A stretch of DNA of 64,000 nucleotides from Aldehydirespirator sp965221605 (GTDB lineage Bacteria > Actinomycetota > Acidimicrobiia > Acidimicrobiales > Aldehydirespiratoraceae), in NCBI GenBank assembly GCA_965221605.1, contig CBDCSK010000016.1, positions 310,001 to 374,000 of the forward strand. Reading direction: 5' to 3'. Positions 17,914 to 28,235 of this stretch are shown in pieces. The notes below the pieces were generated by a model. The model searched no databases, was not told the origin of the DNA, and saw only the letters and a list, made by a program, of their open reading frames with translations. The position numbers were made by a program, and so were the translations under genes. Within the stretch, counting starts at the first letter, position 1, and each line of letters opens with the position of its first letter.

Positions 17914-18657
17914 ATGGACCTGTACTGCGCGGTCGACATCCGCGGGGGCCGCTGCGTGCGCCTGCGTCAGGGCGACTACGGCGCCGAGACCGTCTATGAC
18001 GACGACCCGGTCGCGAGGGCCGCGGAGATGGCCGAGTCGGGCGCGGGGTGGATCCATGTCGTGGACCTCGACGGGGCTCGCTCCGGGCGTCCCGAGAATG
18101 CCGCCGTTGTAGCCGGCATCGCCGCCGCGGTGGAGGTACCGGTGCAGGCCGGAGGCGGCGTGCGCACCGCCGAGACCGCCGAGGCGTGGTTCGCGGCCGG
18201 TGTGGAGCGGGTGGTGATGGGCACGGCCGCGCTGCGCGACCCGGCCCTGGTGAGGGACCTGGCTAGATCGCGCCGGATCGCGGTCGGTCTCGACGCCCGG
18301 GCCGGCGAGGTCGCCACCGACGGCTGGCTCGAAGGGTCGGGACATTCGGTGCTGGAGGTGGCCCGGGGCTTCGCTGCCGATGGCGTGGACGCCTTCGTCG
18401 TCACCGACATCAGCCGCGACGGGACTCTGGACGGGCCCGATCTCGAGGGCCTTGCATCAGTACTGGACACGGTGTCCACCGACGTGATCGCCTCAGGCGG
18501 TGTGGGACGGCTCGACGACCTCCGGGCCCTGGCCGGCATCGAGGGCCGCGGCGGGCGCCGGTTGAGCGGCGCCATCGTGGGGACCGCGCTCTACGAACGG
18601 CGCTTCACGGTGGCCGAGGCTGCCGCCGCACTGGCCTCGGGATGCGGGGACGGCTGA
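17914..18657 (+). CDS. hisA: Phosphoribosylformimino-AICAR-P isomerase
   Basis: 247 aa (beta/alpha)8 barrel with two phosphate-binding halves. The catalytic Asp pair lies in AVDIRGGRCVRL and VTDISRDGTL; the glycine-rich loops are QAGGGVRT and ASGGVGRLDD. Many actinobacteria use this gene as a dual HisA/TrpF enzyme (PriA); whether this copy is bifunctional cannot be settled here. The ATG at 17914 lies 5 nt after the hisH stop. Confidence 0.93.
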   Translation: MDLYCAVDIRGGRCVRLRQGDYGAETVYDDDPVARAAEMAESGAGWIHVVDLDGARSGRPENAAVVAGIAAAVEVPVQAGGGVRTAETAEAWFAAGVERVVMGTAALRDPALVRDLARSRRIAVGLDARAGEVATDGWLEGSGHSVLEVARGFAADGVDAFVVTDISRDGTLDGPDLEGLASVLDTVSTDVIASGGVGRLDDLRALAGIEGRGGRRLSGAIVGTALYERRFTVAEAAAALASGCGDG

Positions 18658-18658
18658 G

Positions 18659-19426
<768 letters not shown>

Positions 19427-19470
19427 TACTCCCACCGTCTAGGCAACCCGTCCACCGCGATACAGGAGCC

Positions 19471-19534
19471 GCCGCAAATCGCCCTTTCCGCAGATGCGGC
19501 TAGCGCACTAGGGTCGCGGCTGCGCCATCGCTAG
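19471..19534. other. Inverted repeats between hisF and the oxidoreductase gene
   Basis: GCCGCA (19471-19476) pairs with TGCGGC (19495-19500), and CTAGCG (19500-19505) pairs with CGCTAG (19529-19534). The first may end the his transcript; the second lies just ahead of the next gene. Neither has a T-run. Confidence 0.35.
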
Positions 19535-19558
19535 ACCGCTGACGCCTGGAGGTCGTCC

Positions 19559-22500
19559 TTGACCATCGCCGACACGTACCGCTTGTCCTCGCGCTACGCC
19601 GACGACTCCGGGACGGTGTTCATGACGGGTCTGCAGGCCCTGGCCCGGCTCCCCATCGAGCAGCTCCGGGCCGACCGGCTCGCGGGGCTGCAGACCGCCG
19701 CCTTCATCAGCGGCTACCCGGGCTCGCCCGTCGGTGGCTACGACGGCGACATGAGCCGGGCGATCGAGCAGGCCCCGGACCTGCCCATCGTGCTGGCCCC
19801 CGCCCTCAACGAGGAGCAGGCGGTCACCGCGGTGATGGGATCGCAGCTGGCCATGCTCCGCCCGGACTCCCGCTACGACGGCGTTGTCGGCGTGTTCTAC
19901 GGCAAGGCACCCGGCGTGGACCGGGCCGGCGACGCTCTCCGCCACGCGGTGTTCGCCGGCTCGGACCCCCGCGGCGGGGCGGTGGTGATCGCGGGCGACG
20001 ACCCCGCGGCCAAGAGCTCGACCATCCCGTCGTCGTCGGCGGGCACGCTCGCCGACAAGCACATCCCGGTGCTCTACCCCGGGACGCCCCGCGAGGCTCT
20101 GGACCTCGGTCGCCACGCCGTGTACCTGTCGAGGGCCACCGGGCTGTGGACCAGCCTCAAGATCGTGGCCGACGTGGCCGACGGCTCCGGGACGGTCCAT
20201 CTCGATCCCCGCCGGGTCGACCCGGCCATCCCGACCATCGACGGCGAGCCCTACGGCCACACTCCCGACGGCAGGCTGCTCACCCCCGAGACGGTGGACG
20301 CCGAGCGGGAGATCTACGAGGTCCGTCACCCGCTGGCTATCGAGTATGCGGCCCTCAACCACCTCAACCACGCCACCGTCAACCCGTCCGACGCCTGGAT
20401 CGGGATCGTGGCCTCCGGAATCACCTACCGGGAGCTGCGCGAGGCCCTGCGCCGGCTGGGACTCGGAGACGACGCCGAGATCTCGGCGGCCGGGATCCGG
20501 CTCATGTGCATGCACATGCCCATCCCGTTCAGCCCCCAGCGGGCCCGAAACTTCGCCCGGGGCCTCGAGGAGATCTTCGTGGTGGAGGAGAAGCAGCCCA
20601 ACATCGAGTCGCTCATGAAGGACGCCCTCTACAACCAGCTCCGCCGGCCCCGGGTGACCGGCAAGTTCGACGAGCACGACGCCATGCTGCTGCCGGGCCA
20701 CGGGGGCCTCACCGCCGACGACCTGCTGGATCCGCTGCGGCGCCGTCTGTCGGAGCGCATCGGCCACCGTCTCGCGCCCGCCCCGCCGAAGCGCGAGCTG
20801 ATCCCGCTGGGGACCGACGTGGCCCGGACCCCCTACTTCTGCTCGGGCTGCCCCCACAACCGCTCCACCAAGGTCCCCGAGGGCGCCGCGGTGGGGGCCG
20901 GGATCGGCTGCCACACGATGACCCTGCTGATGGACTCCGACGGCTTCGGCGACATCATCGGGCTCACCTGCATGGGCCAGGAGGGGGCCCAGTGGATCGG
21001 CATGGCCCCGTTCGTCGAGACACCGCACATCTTCCAGAACATCGGCGACGGCACCTACTTCCACAGCGGCCAGCTCGCCATCCAGGGAGCGATCGCGGCC
21101 GGGTTGGACGTCACCTACAAGCTGCTGTGGAACCGCACGGTGGCCATGACCGGTGGCCAGGATCCCCAGGGCATGATCGGGGTGGCCGAGGTGTGCCGGG
21201 TGCTGCTGGCCCAGGGAGTGGCCCGGGTGCTGGTGACGACCACCGACGTCGCCCGCTACCGCAGCGCGGACCTGCCCGAGGGAGTGGACGTCTGGCCCCG
21301 CGACCGGCTGATCGAGGCCCAGGAGCTCCTGGCCGGGGTCTCGGGCGTGACCGTCCTCATCCACGACCAGCAGTGCGCAGCCGAGGCCCGGCGGGGCCGC
21401 AAGCGCGGCACCGTGGCCGTGCCCCGCCAGCGGGTGTTCATCAACGAGCGGATCTGCGAGGGCTGCGGCGACTGCGCCGAGGTCAGCAACTGCCTGTCGG
21501 TGCAGCCCGTCGAGACCCCGTTCGGGCGCAAGACCCGCATCGACCAGACGACGTGCAACCTGGACTTCTCGTGCCTCGAGGGCGACTGCCCGTCGTTCAT
21601 GACCGTTACCGGGCCGGGGCGGCTGCGGTCGTGGCTGCAGCGGATCACCGGTCGGGACCGCGCCTCCAGGCGCGCCGCACCAACGCCGGCCCACGCGGCG
21701 CCAACCGATCTGCACGACCCGATGCCCGTCGTGCCGACCGACGACCTGTCGGTCCGCATCATCGGCATAGGCGGCACCGGGGTGGTCACGGTCAGCCAGG
21801 TGATCGGCACCGCGGCCATGTTCGACGGCTACCAGGCGCGGGGCCTCGACCAGATCGGGCTGTCGCAGAAGGCCGGGCCGGTGGTGAGCGACCTGCGCCT
21901 GTACCGGGGCGCCGAGGCGGCCAGCAACCGCCTCGGCGAGGGCCAGGCCGACGTCCTGCTGGCCTTCGACCAGCTGGGGGCGGCGTCGCCGTCAGGCATG
22001 AGCAGGGCCGATCCGGAGCGCACCGTGGTGGTCGGCTCGACCTCGCAGACCCCCACCGGAGCGATAGTGGCCCACCCCGAGCGGGCCATGCCCGAGCCGG
22101 CCGAGCTGGAGGCCGCGATCGCGGCGGCCACCCGGGCCGACTGCCGCCACTGGGCTGACGCTCAGGCCCTCACCGAGGCGCTGCTGGGCAATTCGGTGAC
22201 GGCCAACGTGTTCGTGGTGGGAATGGCGGTGCAGGCCGGCGCGCTGCCGCTGTCGCCGTGGTCGGTGGAGCAGGCCATCGAGCTCAACGGCGTCGCGACG
22301 AGAAGCAACATCGAGGCGTTCCGGTGGGGCAGGGCCATGGTGGCCCGACCCGAGGCCGTGCAGGCCGCGGCCGCCACCGGCCAGGCTCGCCGCCGCGGGC
22401 CGTCCGGGCTCGACGAGCAGCTCGCCGCCCGGGCGAGGGACGTGGCCAGGGCGGCCGGCTTCGACGGGACCGCAGCCGACGGACCCGAGGACGACGACGG

Positions 22501-23110
22501 CTACCGGGGCGCAGTCGACCTGGAGCTGATGGCCTCCGAGCTGTGCGCCTTCCAGTCGCCGCGGCTGGCCCACGACCATCTCGACTTCATCGAGGCAGTG
22601 GCCTCGGCCGATACCGAGAGGGGAGACGGGTCGGGACGGCTGGCCCGGGCCGCGGCCCGGGGATACTTCAAGCTGCTCGCCTACAAGGACGAGTACGAGG
22701 TGGCCAGGCTGATGCTCGACCACCAGGCCACCGCCGAAGCCCGCCAGCGGGCCACCACCACCTCCGGGAAGCTGGCCTGGAGGCTTCATCCGCCGATCCT
22801 GCGGGCCCTGGGCATGAAGTCGAAGATCTCGGTGCCGGTGTCGTGGACGCCGGTCATCCGGCTGCTGGCATCCATGCGCCGCCTGCGGGGCACGCCCCTC
22901 GATGTGTTCGGATACACCGCCGTGCGGCGGGCGGAGCGGTCCCTGCCCGGCGAGTACCGGGCCGCGGTCACCGCCGACCTCGCGACGCTGGACCCGAGCT
23001 GCTACGAGGCCGCTCTGCGGAGAGCGGCCCTTCCCGAGGTCGTGCGGGGCTACGAGCACATCAAGATGGCCGGCATCACCCGGATGCGAGAAGAGCTCGC
23101 AAGAGCCTGA
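19559..23110 (+). CDS. Single-chain indolepyruvate/2-oxoacid:ferredoxin oxidoreductase
   Basis: 1183 aa, alpha, beta and gamma parts in one chain. Such enzymes decarboxylate 2-oxoacids (such as indolepyruvate) to acyl-CoA with thiamine diphosphate and reduce ferredoxin. The N-terminal region opens with FISGYPGSPVGGYDGD. The thiamine-binding region lies near 445-515 (GIGCHTMTLLM, GDGTYFHSG). A CEGCGDCAEVSNC iron-sulfur motif begins near 634. The gamma-type domain starts at GIGGTGVVTVSQVIG near 735. The C-terminal third matches the family's extra domain. The TTG start keeps the conserved opening and follows CTGGAGG. Confidence 0.9.
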   Translation: MTIADTYRLSSRYADDSGTVFMTGLQALARLPIEQLRADRLAGLQTAAFISGYPGSPVGGYDGDMSRAIEQAPDLPIVLAPALNEEQAVTAVMGSQLAMLRPDSRYDGVVGVFYGKAPGVDRAGDALRHAVFAGSDPRGGAVVIAGDDPAAKSSTIPSSSAGTLADKHIPVLYPGTPREALDLGRHAVYLSRATGLWTSLKIVADVADGSGTVHLDPRRVDPAIPTIDGEPYGHTPDGRLLTPETVDAEREIYEVRHPLAIEYAALNHLNHATVNPSDAWIGIVASGITYRELREALRRLGLGDDAEISAAGIRLMCMHMPIPFSPQRARNFARGLEEIFVVEEKQPNIESLMKDALYNQLRRPRVTGKFDEHDAMLLPGHGGLTADDLLDPLRRRLSERIGHRLAPAPPKRELIPLGTDVARTPYFCSGCPHNRSTKVPEGAAVGAGIGCHTMTLLMDSDGFGDIIGLTCMGQEGAQWIGMAPFVETPHIFQNIGDGTYFHSGQLAIQGAIAAGLDVTYKLLWNRTVAMTGGQDPQGMIGVAEVCRVLLAQGVARVLVTTTDVARYRSADLPEGVDVWPRDRLIEAQELLAGVSGVTVLIHDQQCAAEARRGRKRGTVAVPRQRVFINERICEGCGDCAEVSNCLSVQPVETPFGRKTRIDQTTCNLDFSCLEGDCPSFMTVTGPGRLRSWLQRITGRDRASRRAAPTPAHAAPTDLHDPMPVVPTDDLSVRIIGIGGTGVVTVSQVIGTAAMFDGYQARGLDQIGLSQKAGPVVSDLRLYRGAEAASNRLGEGQADVLLAFDQLGAASPSGMSRADPERTVVVGSTSQTPTGAIVAHPERAMPEPAELEAAIAAATRADCRHWADAQALTEALLGNSVTANVFVVGMAVQAGALPLSPWSVEQAIELNGVATRSNIEAFRWGRAMVARPEAVQAAAATGQARRRGPSGLDEQLAARARDVARAAGFDGTAADGPEDDDGYRGAVDLELMASELCAFQSPRLAHDHLDFIEAVASADTERGDGSGRLARAAARGYFKLLAYKDEYEVARLMLDHQATAEARQRATTTSGKLAWRLHPPILRALGMKSKISVPVSWTPVIRLLASMRRLRGTPLDVFGYTAVRRAERSLPGEYRAAVTADLATLDPSCYEAALRRAALPEVVRGYEHIKMAGITRMREELARA

Positions 23111-23176
23111 GGCCGAGCGAAAGGCCCCAAACCAGGGCCCGAGCGGCCCGTGAGCAAAGCGAACAAGAGCGGGAAA
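23109..23176 (+). repeat. Dispersed intergenic repeat, copy C
   Basis: Begins GAGGCCGAGCG at 23109, overlapping the TGA stop of the oxidoreductase gene. The conserved right part is at 23137-23173 and has AAAG where other copies have CGCAG. The left core is diverged. Confidence 0.75.
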
Positions 23177-23210
23177 CCACGCGCAGGTTGATAGGCTCAC
23201 GCCCAACCCA

Positions 23211-26200
23211 ATGGTGACGACGACTGCTACCGCCACCTTGGACCCACGCTTGGCGTTGTCCGCGGACTTCGCCGAAGCTGTGCGCCGCCATGTCGATGGC
23301 CTGGCCAGCGACGCGGACATGGCGCTTCTGGAGGCCAACACCAGGCTGTGGGTTCGAGCCCTTTACCGACTGCTCGACGACGTCGCGGAATCGATCGACG
23401 CCGTCAGAGCCACGGTGAGGGGGCATCGGCGCGCCCTGATCGTGGCCGACCTCGAGAACGACTACCGGGCCATCGACGCGGCGCTGACCAAGCTCGCGGG
23501 CCCGCCGCTGGCTCCCCTCGAGAACGGAGCCTCAGCGGACGCCCACAGCGCGGGCATCGTCGAACTGCAGCTGTCATGGGTTCCGGGGCGGGTGATCGCC
23601 TGGGCGGCCGGGTCGGACCGGTCCCCCGAGGCCGCGCCGGAGGTCCTCAGGCGACTCCGCGACGCGGGTGCCGGAACCGTCGAGTGGAGCGAGCACCGTC
23701 CGGTGAAGCTGGGCGGCGGGACCAGGGCCGAGACGGTCTCGGCGCCGATCGAGAGCTGTCTCGGCTGGCTCGTAGCTCTCGGCGCGGCGGCCGAGGAGGA
23801 CGGGATCGGGGCCAGCGTGTCGTGGCTGGGACTGGTCGCCGCGCTGGCAGTGCGGCTCGCCGCCCAGGGGCGCATGGTTCCCCAGCTGAAGAAGGTCCGC
23901 CGCCGCTACCGGGCCGACGACGACGCCGGCGGCGCCAACGGTGCGCCGGTGACTGCGGCGGCCCGAAGCGACAACGCCAGCTACGCGGTTCGCTGGACGC
24001 CGGCGCTGGTGGAGTCCGATGTCGTGTCCGCCCTGGCGGACTCCCTTCCCGGCGCGGCCGCGGCCTTCGAGAACCAGCGGGACGCGAGCGCCTTCACCCA
24101 GGCCGCGCTGGCCGACATCTTCGATGCCATCGCCAAGGAGGCGGCCGAGCGGCTCGAGGCGCCCGCACCCCCGCCCGCCCCGCGCACCAGGGCGGACGTG
24201 GCCGAGACGGCCCTGGCCCGGCTGGACGGGACACCCTTCGATGTCCCCAGCCGCCACGCCTCCGATCTGGCCCGGCGGCTGGACCAGTGGGTTCGCCCGG
24301 TGACGGAGCCCTACGACCCGCGGCTCCGGCTCATCGTGCAGCTCGATCCCCCCGACGACATCGGCGCCTGGCACCTGTCGGTCCTGTCGGAGGCGAGCTC
24401 GGGGGAGCTACAGCCGGTGGAGCGGGCGCTGGTGATCGCGTCACGGGCCCGGCGCCAGGCGGTGAAGCACCAGATGACCCGCCTGGAGCGGCTCTTCCCG
24501 GAACTGGTGCGGCTCGGTGGACGCCGCCGGGGGGAGGTGATCCTCGACGCCGACGAGGCGTGGCAGCTGATGACCGAGACCGGACAGGTCCTGCAGGCCG
24601 TCGGCTACGAGGTCCGGGTGCCCGCGCTGTCGCGCCGGCGCCCCTCGCCGGCTCTGCGTCTGACGTCGGTCGAGGCTCAGGAGACGGTCGTGGGGGCCCG
24701 CCAGCTGGCCGACGTGCGCTGGTCGGTCGCCTTCGACGATGTGGAGCTGACCGCGACCGAGATCCGGGACCTGGCCACCCAGGCCCGGCCGCTGGTCAAG
24801 AGCCGGGGCCGGTGGGTGGAACTGGACCGAGCCGACCTGAACGAGGCCGCGGCCGCGCTGGCCGAGCGGGCCGAGATGACCCGCATGACCGGTGCCGACA
24901 TGCTGCGCCACGCCCTCGGCCTGGAGGGGTCCCCACTGGCCGGGGGGACGCTGGTCTCGGGAGAGGGCTGGGCCGCGGATCTGATCCGGAGCGCCGGCAA
25001 TATTCCTGCCGAACTCCCCATCAAGCCTGACGGTTTCAAGGGGACGCTGCGGACCTACCAAGCCGACGCGCTGGTGTGGCTGGGCTTCCTGGAGCAGGCC
25101 GGCCTGGGCGGCTGCCTCGCTCTGGACATGGGACTGGGCAAGACCCCCACGATGCTGGCCCACATCTACCTCACCCGCGGCAACGGCCCGTCGCTGGTGG
25201 CCGCGCCGCCCGCGGTGGTGGGCAACTGGGCCAGCGAGGCCCGCCGGTTCGTTCCCGGCCTCCGGGTGGTGGTCCACCATGGACCCAACCGCACGCCGGC
25301 GGGCCAGGTACCGGCCATGCTCGAGCGGGCCGACCTCGTGGTCTCCACCTACGGCACCACGATGCGCGACCTGGACGTTCTCGAGAAGGTCGAGTGGTCG
25401 ACGGTGGTGCTCGACGAGGCCCAGGCCATCAAGAACCCGGCCAGCGAGACCGCCCAGCAGCTGCGCAGGCTCGAGGCCCAGTGCCGGGTCACCCTGACCG
25501 GCACCCCGATCGAGAACGGCCTGGGCGACCTGTGGGCCATCATGGACTTCTGCAACCCGGGCCTGCTGGGCGCCCGCAACCGGTTCATCGCCGAGATGTC
25601 GAGGGTTTCCAAGAAGCCCGAGCCGGATGCCGGCGGTACCGCGGGATCCAACCGATCCAACGGATCCAACGGGTCGGAGGGGTCGGAGGCAACCAACGGC
25701 TCGCAGCCCGCCGCGGCCGGCAAGGCGGCTGCGGCCGGCGAGGGAGCCTTGGCCGCCCTAAACGGCATCCTCGTGTTCCGCCGTACCAAGGCCGAGCCGG
25801 CCATCGCCGCGGAACTGCCCGACCGCATCGACGAACTCGATCACTGCACGATGACGGCCGAGCAGATCGGGCTCTACCAGGCGGTCCTCGACGAGCTGGT
25901 GGCCCGCACCGAGACCACGGCCGAGGGTGGCCCCGAGCGCAAGGGGGCGGTGCTGGCCGCCATCACCGCCCTCAAGCAGATCTGCAACCATCCCGTCAAC
26001 TACGACGACGACGGAGGTCCCCTGGACGGGCGCTCGGGCAAGCTGGCCCGGCTGGAGCAGATCATGGGCCAGGTGTTCGCCGCGTCGGAGCGGATGCTCA
26101 TCTTCACCCACTTCGCCACCTGGGGCGAGCGCCTGGCCGCCCACCTGAGCGAGCAGACCGGCCTGCCCATCCACTGCTATCACGGCGGCATGGCCCGCGG

Positions 26201-26615
26201 CGCCCGCGACCGCCTGGTCCAGTCGTTCCAGAAGGGCAGGGGAGCCGGTGCCCTGGTGCTGTCGCTGAAGGCGGGCGGCACCGGTCTGAACCTGACCGCG
26301 GCCAACCACGTGGTGCTCTACGACCGGTGGTGGAACCCCGCGGTGGAGGACCAGGCCCGCGACCGGGCCTGGCGCATCGGGCAGCGCAACACGGTGGTGT
26401 GCCACCGGCTGGTGTGTCCCGGCACCGTCGACGAGCGGGTCGAGGAAGTGGTGGCAGGCAAGCGCCGCATCGCTGACATGGTGCTGCCCAAGTCGTCCTC
26501 GGTGGGCGACCTGAACAGCGACCAGCTGCGGGCTGCGCTGGGAATCGACCCCGACCAGCTGCTCATCGACGAGAACGGCGACAACGGATCGCACCGAGGA
26601 GGGAGCGGATCATGA
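23211..26615 (+). CDS. SNF2-family (SWI2/SNF2) DNA-dependent ATPase
   Basis: 1134 aa. A HelZ-like bacterial SNF2 protein with a long N-terminal region (about 1-600) of unknown fold. The motor has Walker A MGLGKT at 640-645, DEAQ at 735-738, TLTGTPIEN, and the C-terminal lobe with HFATWGERL, GGTGLNLTAANHVVLYD and the motif VI region DRAWRIGQ. It would remodel or translocate on DNA. Between the lobes a low-complexity Ser/Asn/Gly insert starts at about residue 810 from repeated GGATCCAAC units. The stop overlaps the next ATG (ATGA). Confidence 0.92.
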   Translation: MVTTTATATLDPRLALSADFAEAVRRHVDGLASDADMALLEANTRLWVRALYRLLDDVAESIDAVRATVRGHRRALIVADLENDYRAIDAALTKLAGPPLAPLENGASADAHSAGIVELQLSWVPGRVIAWAAGSDRSPEAAPEVLRRLRDAGAGTVEWSEHRPVKLGGGTRAETVSAPIESCLGWLVALGAAAEEDGIGASVSWLGLVAALAVRLAAQGRMVPQLKKVRRRYRADDDAGGANGAPVTAAARSDNASYAVRWTPALVESDVVSALADSLPGAAAAFENQRDASAFTQAALADIFDAIAKEAAERLEAPAPPPAPRTRADVAETALARLDGTPFDVPSRHASDLARRLDQWVRPVTEPYDPRLRLIVQLDPPDDIGAWHLSVLSEASSGELQPVERALVIASRARRQAVKHQMTRLERLFPELVRLGGRRRGEVILDADEAWQLMTETGQVLQAVGYEVRVPALSRRRPSPALRLTSVEAQETVVGARQLADVRWSVAFDDVELTATEIRDLATQARPLVKSRGRWVELDRADLNEAAAALAERAEMTRMTGADMLRHALGLEGSPLAGGTLVSGEGWAADLIRSAGNIPAELPIKPDGFKGTLRTYQADALVWLGFLEQAGLGGCLALDMGLGKTPTMLAHIYLTRGNGPSLVAAPPAVVGNWASEARRFVPGLRVVVHHGPNRTPAGQVPAMLERADLVVSTYGTTMRDLDVLEKVEWSTVVLDEAQAIKNPASETAQQLRRLEAQCRVTLTGTPIENGLGDLWAIMDFCNPGLLGARNRFIAEMSRVSKKPEPDAGGTAGSNRSNGSNGSEGSEATNGSQPAAAGKAAAAGEGALAALNGILVFRRTKAEPAIAAELPDRIDELDHCTMTAEQIGLYQAVLDELVARTETTAEGGPERKGAVLAAITALKQICNHPVNYDDDGGPLDGRSGKLARLEQIMGQVFAASERMLIFTHFATWGERLAAHLSEQTGLPIHCYHGGMARGARDRLVQSFQKGRGAGALVLSLKAGGTGLNLTAANHVVLYDRWWNPAVEDQARDRAWRIGQRNTVVCHRLVCPGTVDERVEEVVAGKRRIADMVLPKSSSVGDLNSDQLRAALGIDPDQLLIDENGDNGSHRGGSGS

Positions 26616-26932
26616 ACGCGGCCAACGGGGCCGACGCGGCCCGCAAGCGCTCCCGGCGAGGCAGGGGCAAGGGTTCCGCGCCGGGCACCGCCAAGACCTC
26701 CGGGGACTTCTGGGGCTCCGCCGACAGGCTGCCCCCGGTGCACGAGGTGAGCGTCACCACCGATCCGTCGGCGGTGGTGCGGTCGCTGGGACGGCCCCCG
26801 TTCTCGGGTCACGAGGCCGTCAGCGAGTACTACCTGCGAGCCGTCTACGACAACACCGTCAAGCTCGCCGAGGTGCTGGCCACCGCCGGCGACCTGCTGG
26901 AGGGCGCCGCCGAGAACCACGCCGACCGCTGA
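26612..26932 (+). CDS. Small conserved-looking protein coupled to the SNF2 gene
   Basis: 106 aa, start overlapping the SNF2 stop by 4 bp. The N-terminus is strongly basic (RKRSRRGRGKG), then a segment rich in Pro and Thr, then an amphipathic C-terminal helix region (EYYLRAVYDNTVKLAEVLA). I do not recognise a family. Tight coupling suggests it works with the SNF2 motor, perhaps binding nucleic acid through its basic tail; that is inference. Confidence 0.7.
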   Translation: MNAANGADAARKRSRRGRGKGSAPGTAKTSGDFWGSADRLPPVHEVSVTTDPSAVVRSLGRPPFSGHEAVSEYYLRAVYDNTVKLAEVLATAGDLLEGAAENHADR

Positions 26933-26957
26933 GCCCCGACCCGAGGAGGGAGCGCCC

Positions 26958-28169
26958 ATGAAGCCGTCAGACTTTCCCCGCGACTCGAGGTTCCGCGACC
27001 CCACGACCCCTCCGTTCCAGGACGAGACCGGCATGTACCACGTGATGAGCCACGCGGACGTGATGCGGGTGCTCCACAACTCCGACGAGGCCTTCTCCCG
27101 CGACCAGGAGCCCTACCTGCCCGAGGGCGCTCCGATCCACATCGCCATGGAGTTCATGTGGATGGTCGAGCCGTTCACGCTCGACGGCGACGCCGGCCGC
27201 CACGACGTGCTGCGGGGCGTGGTGGAGCCGTGGTTCAGGAACAACGCGGTTCGGACCATGGAGCCGGTGATCAGGCGGATCACCATCGACACGATCAACG
27301 AGGTGGTGGCCAAGGGCACCGGCGAGGTCGATGTGGCCGTCGAGATGTCCTCGCGCCTGGCCATGCGGGTGATCTGCGCGCTGATCGGCTTGGACATGGA
27401 CCGCGAGGACTGGATGCGGAAGCAACTGGACATCTTCCTGACCTCACCGTGGGACGACATGCCCCAGCAATGGGAGCTGCAGGCCTACTTCTGGTGGATG
27501 GTGGCCCGGCGACTCAACGATCCCTCCGACGAGCTGCTCGATGTTCTTGTCAGGGCCTGGTCCGACGGCACCATCGGAGATCGCGAGCTGCTCGGCTACC
27601 TGTTCGGGTTCACCGCGGCCGGGACCGACACCACCGGCGCCAGCCTGGCCAACGGATTCGTCTACCTGGCCGAGTTCGACCTCCTCGACTGGGCCCGCAG
27701 CCGCGTCGGCGACGACACCGCTATGCGGCGGGCCGTCGAGGAGATCCTGCGCTTCGGCACGCCGTTCCCCATGAAGCCCCTGTACGTGCGCAAGGACGTG
27801 AGCTTCGACGGTCTTGAGGTCCCTGCGGGAAGCGTGCTGGCGGTGTGGTTCTCTGCAGCCAACCGGGACGAGGCCGTCAACGCCGGCCAGCCTCAGGCCC
27901 ATCCGGACGTGTTCGATCCCGAGCGGTGGCCCAACCGCCACATCGCCCTGGGATTCGGCACCCACTACTGCCTCGGGGCCGAGCTGGCCCGGCTCGAGAC
28001 CAAGATCCTGCTGGAGGAGGCCCTCACCCGGCTCCCCGGCCTCGAGATGGACACCGACCGGCCGTTCCACCGCATAGCCGGCATCGTCGACGCCGTCACC
28101 GAGGCCCATTTCACCTTCGATCAGGACCGGGCCGACCGGGTGCGCGCCGAACTGGCTCGCGGCAATTGA
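26958..28169 (+). CDS. Cytochrome P450
   Basis: 403 aa soluble bacterial P450. The I-helix has FTAAGTDTTGAS with the oxygen-activating Asp/Thr region, the K-helix ExxR is EEILRF, and the heme thiolate is C338 in FGTHYCLGAELARLE. It has a strong ribosome site (GAGGAGGGAG) and follows the SNF2 pair by 25 nt. A P450 needs electrons from a ferredoxin; a 3Fe-4S ferredoxin gene lies 14 kb away at 42194. It is the first oxidative gene of the catabolic island; the substrate is unknown. Confidence 0.93.
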   Translation: MKPSDFPRDSRFRDPTTPPFQDETGMYHVMSHADVMRVLHNSDEAFSRDQEPYLPEGAPIHIAMEFMWMVEPFTLDGDAGRHDVLRGVVEPWFRNNAVRTMEPVIRRITIDTINEVVAKGTGEVDVAVEMSSRLAMRVICALIGLDMDREDWMRKQLDIFLTSPWDDMPQQWELQAYFWWMVARRLNDPSDELLDVLVRAWSDGTIGDRELLGYLFGFTAAGTDTTGASLANGFVYLAEFDLLDWARSRVGDDTAMRRAVEEILRFGTPFPMKPLYVRKDVSFDGLEVPAGSVLAVWFSAANRDEAVNAGQPQAHPDVFDPERWPNRHIALGFGTHYCLGAELARLETKILLEEALTRLPGLEMDTDRPFHRIAGIVDAVTEAHFTFDQDRADRVRAELARGN

Positions 28170-28235
28170 CAGAGCCCATCGGTTCGGGTCACTATTGATG
28201 TGATCTATGAAGCTGACGTGAAAGGGCAGCACCCG

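Noticed and set aside
19508..21715. 735-aa open frame on the minus strand
   Set aside because: Lies opposite the 2-oxoacid:ferredoxin oxidoreductase gene; the Pro/Gly/His/Arg-rich sequence has no motifs and is a G+C-driven shadow.
25640..25740. Repeat array as a CRISPR or VNTR locus
   Set aside because: The repeats are short, coding and inside an intact SNF2 frame.
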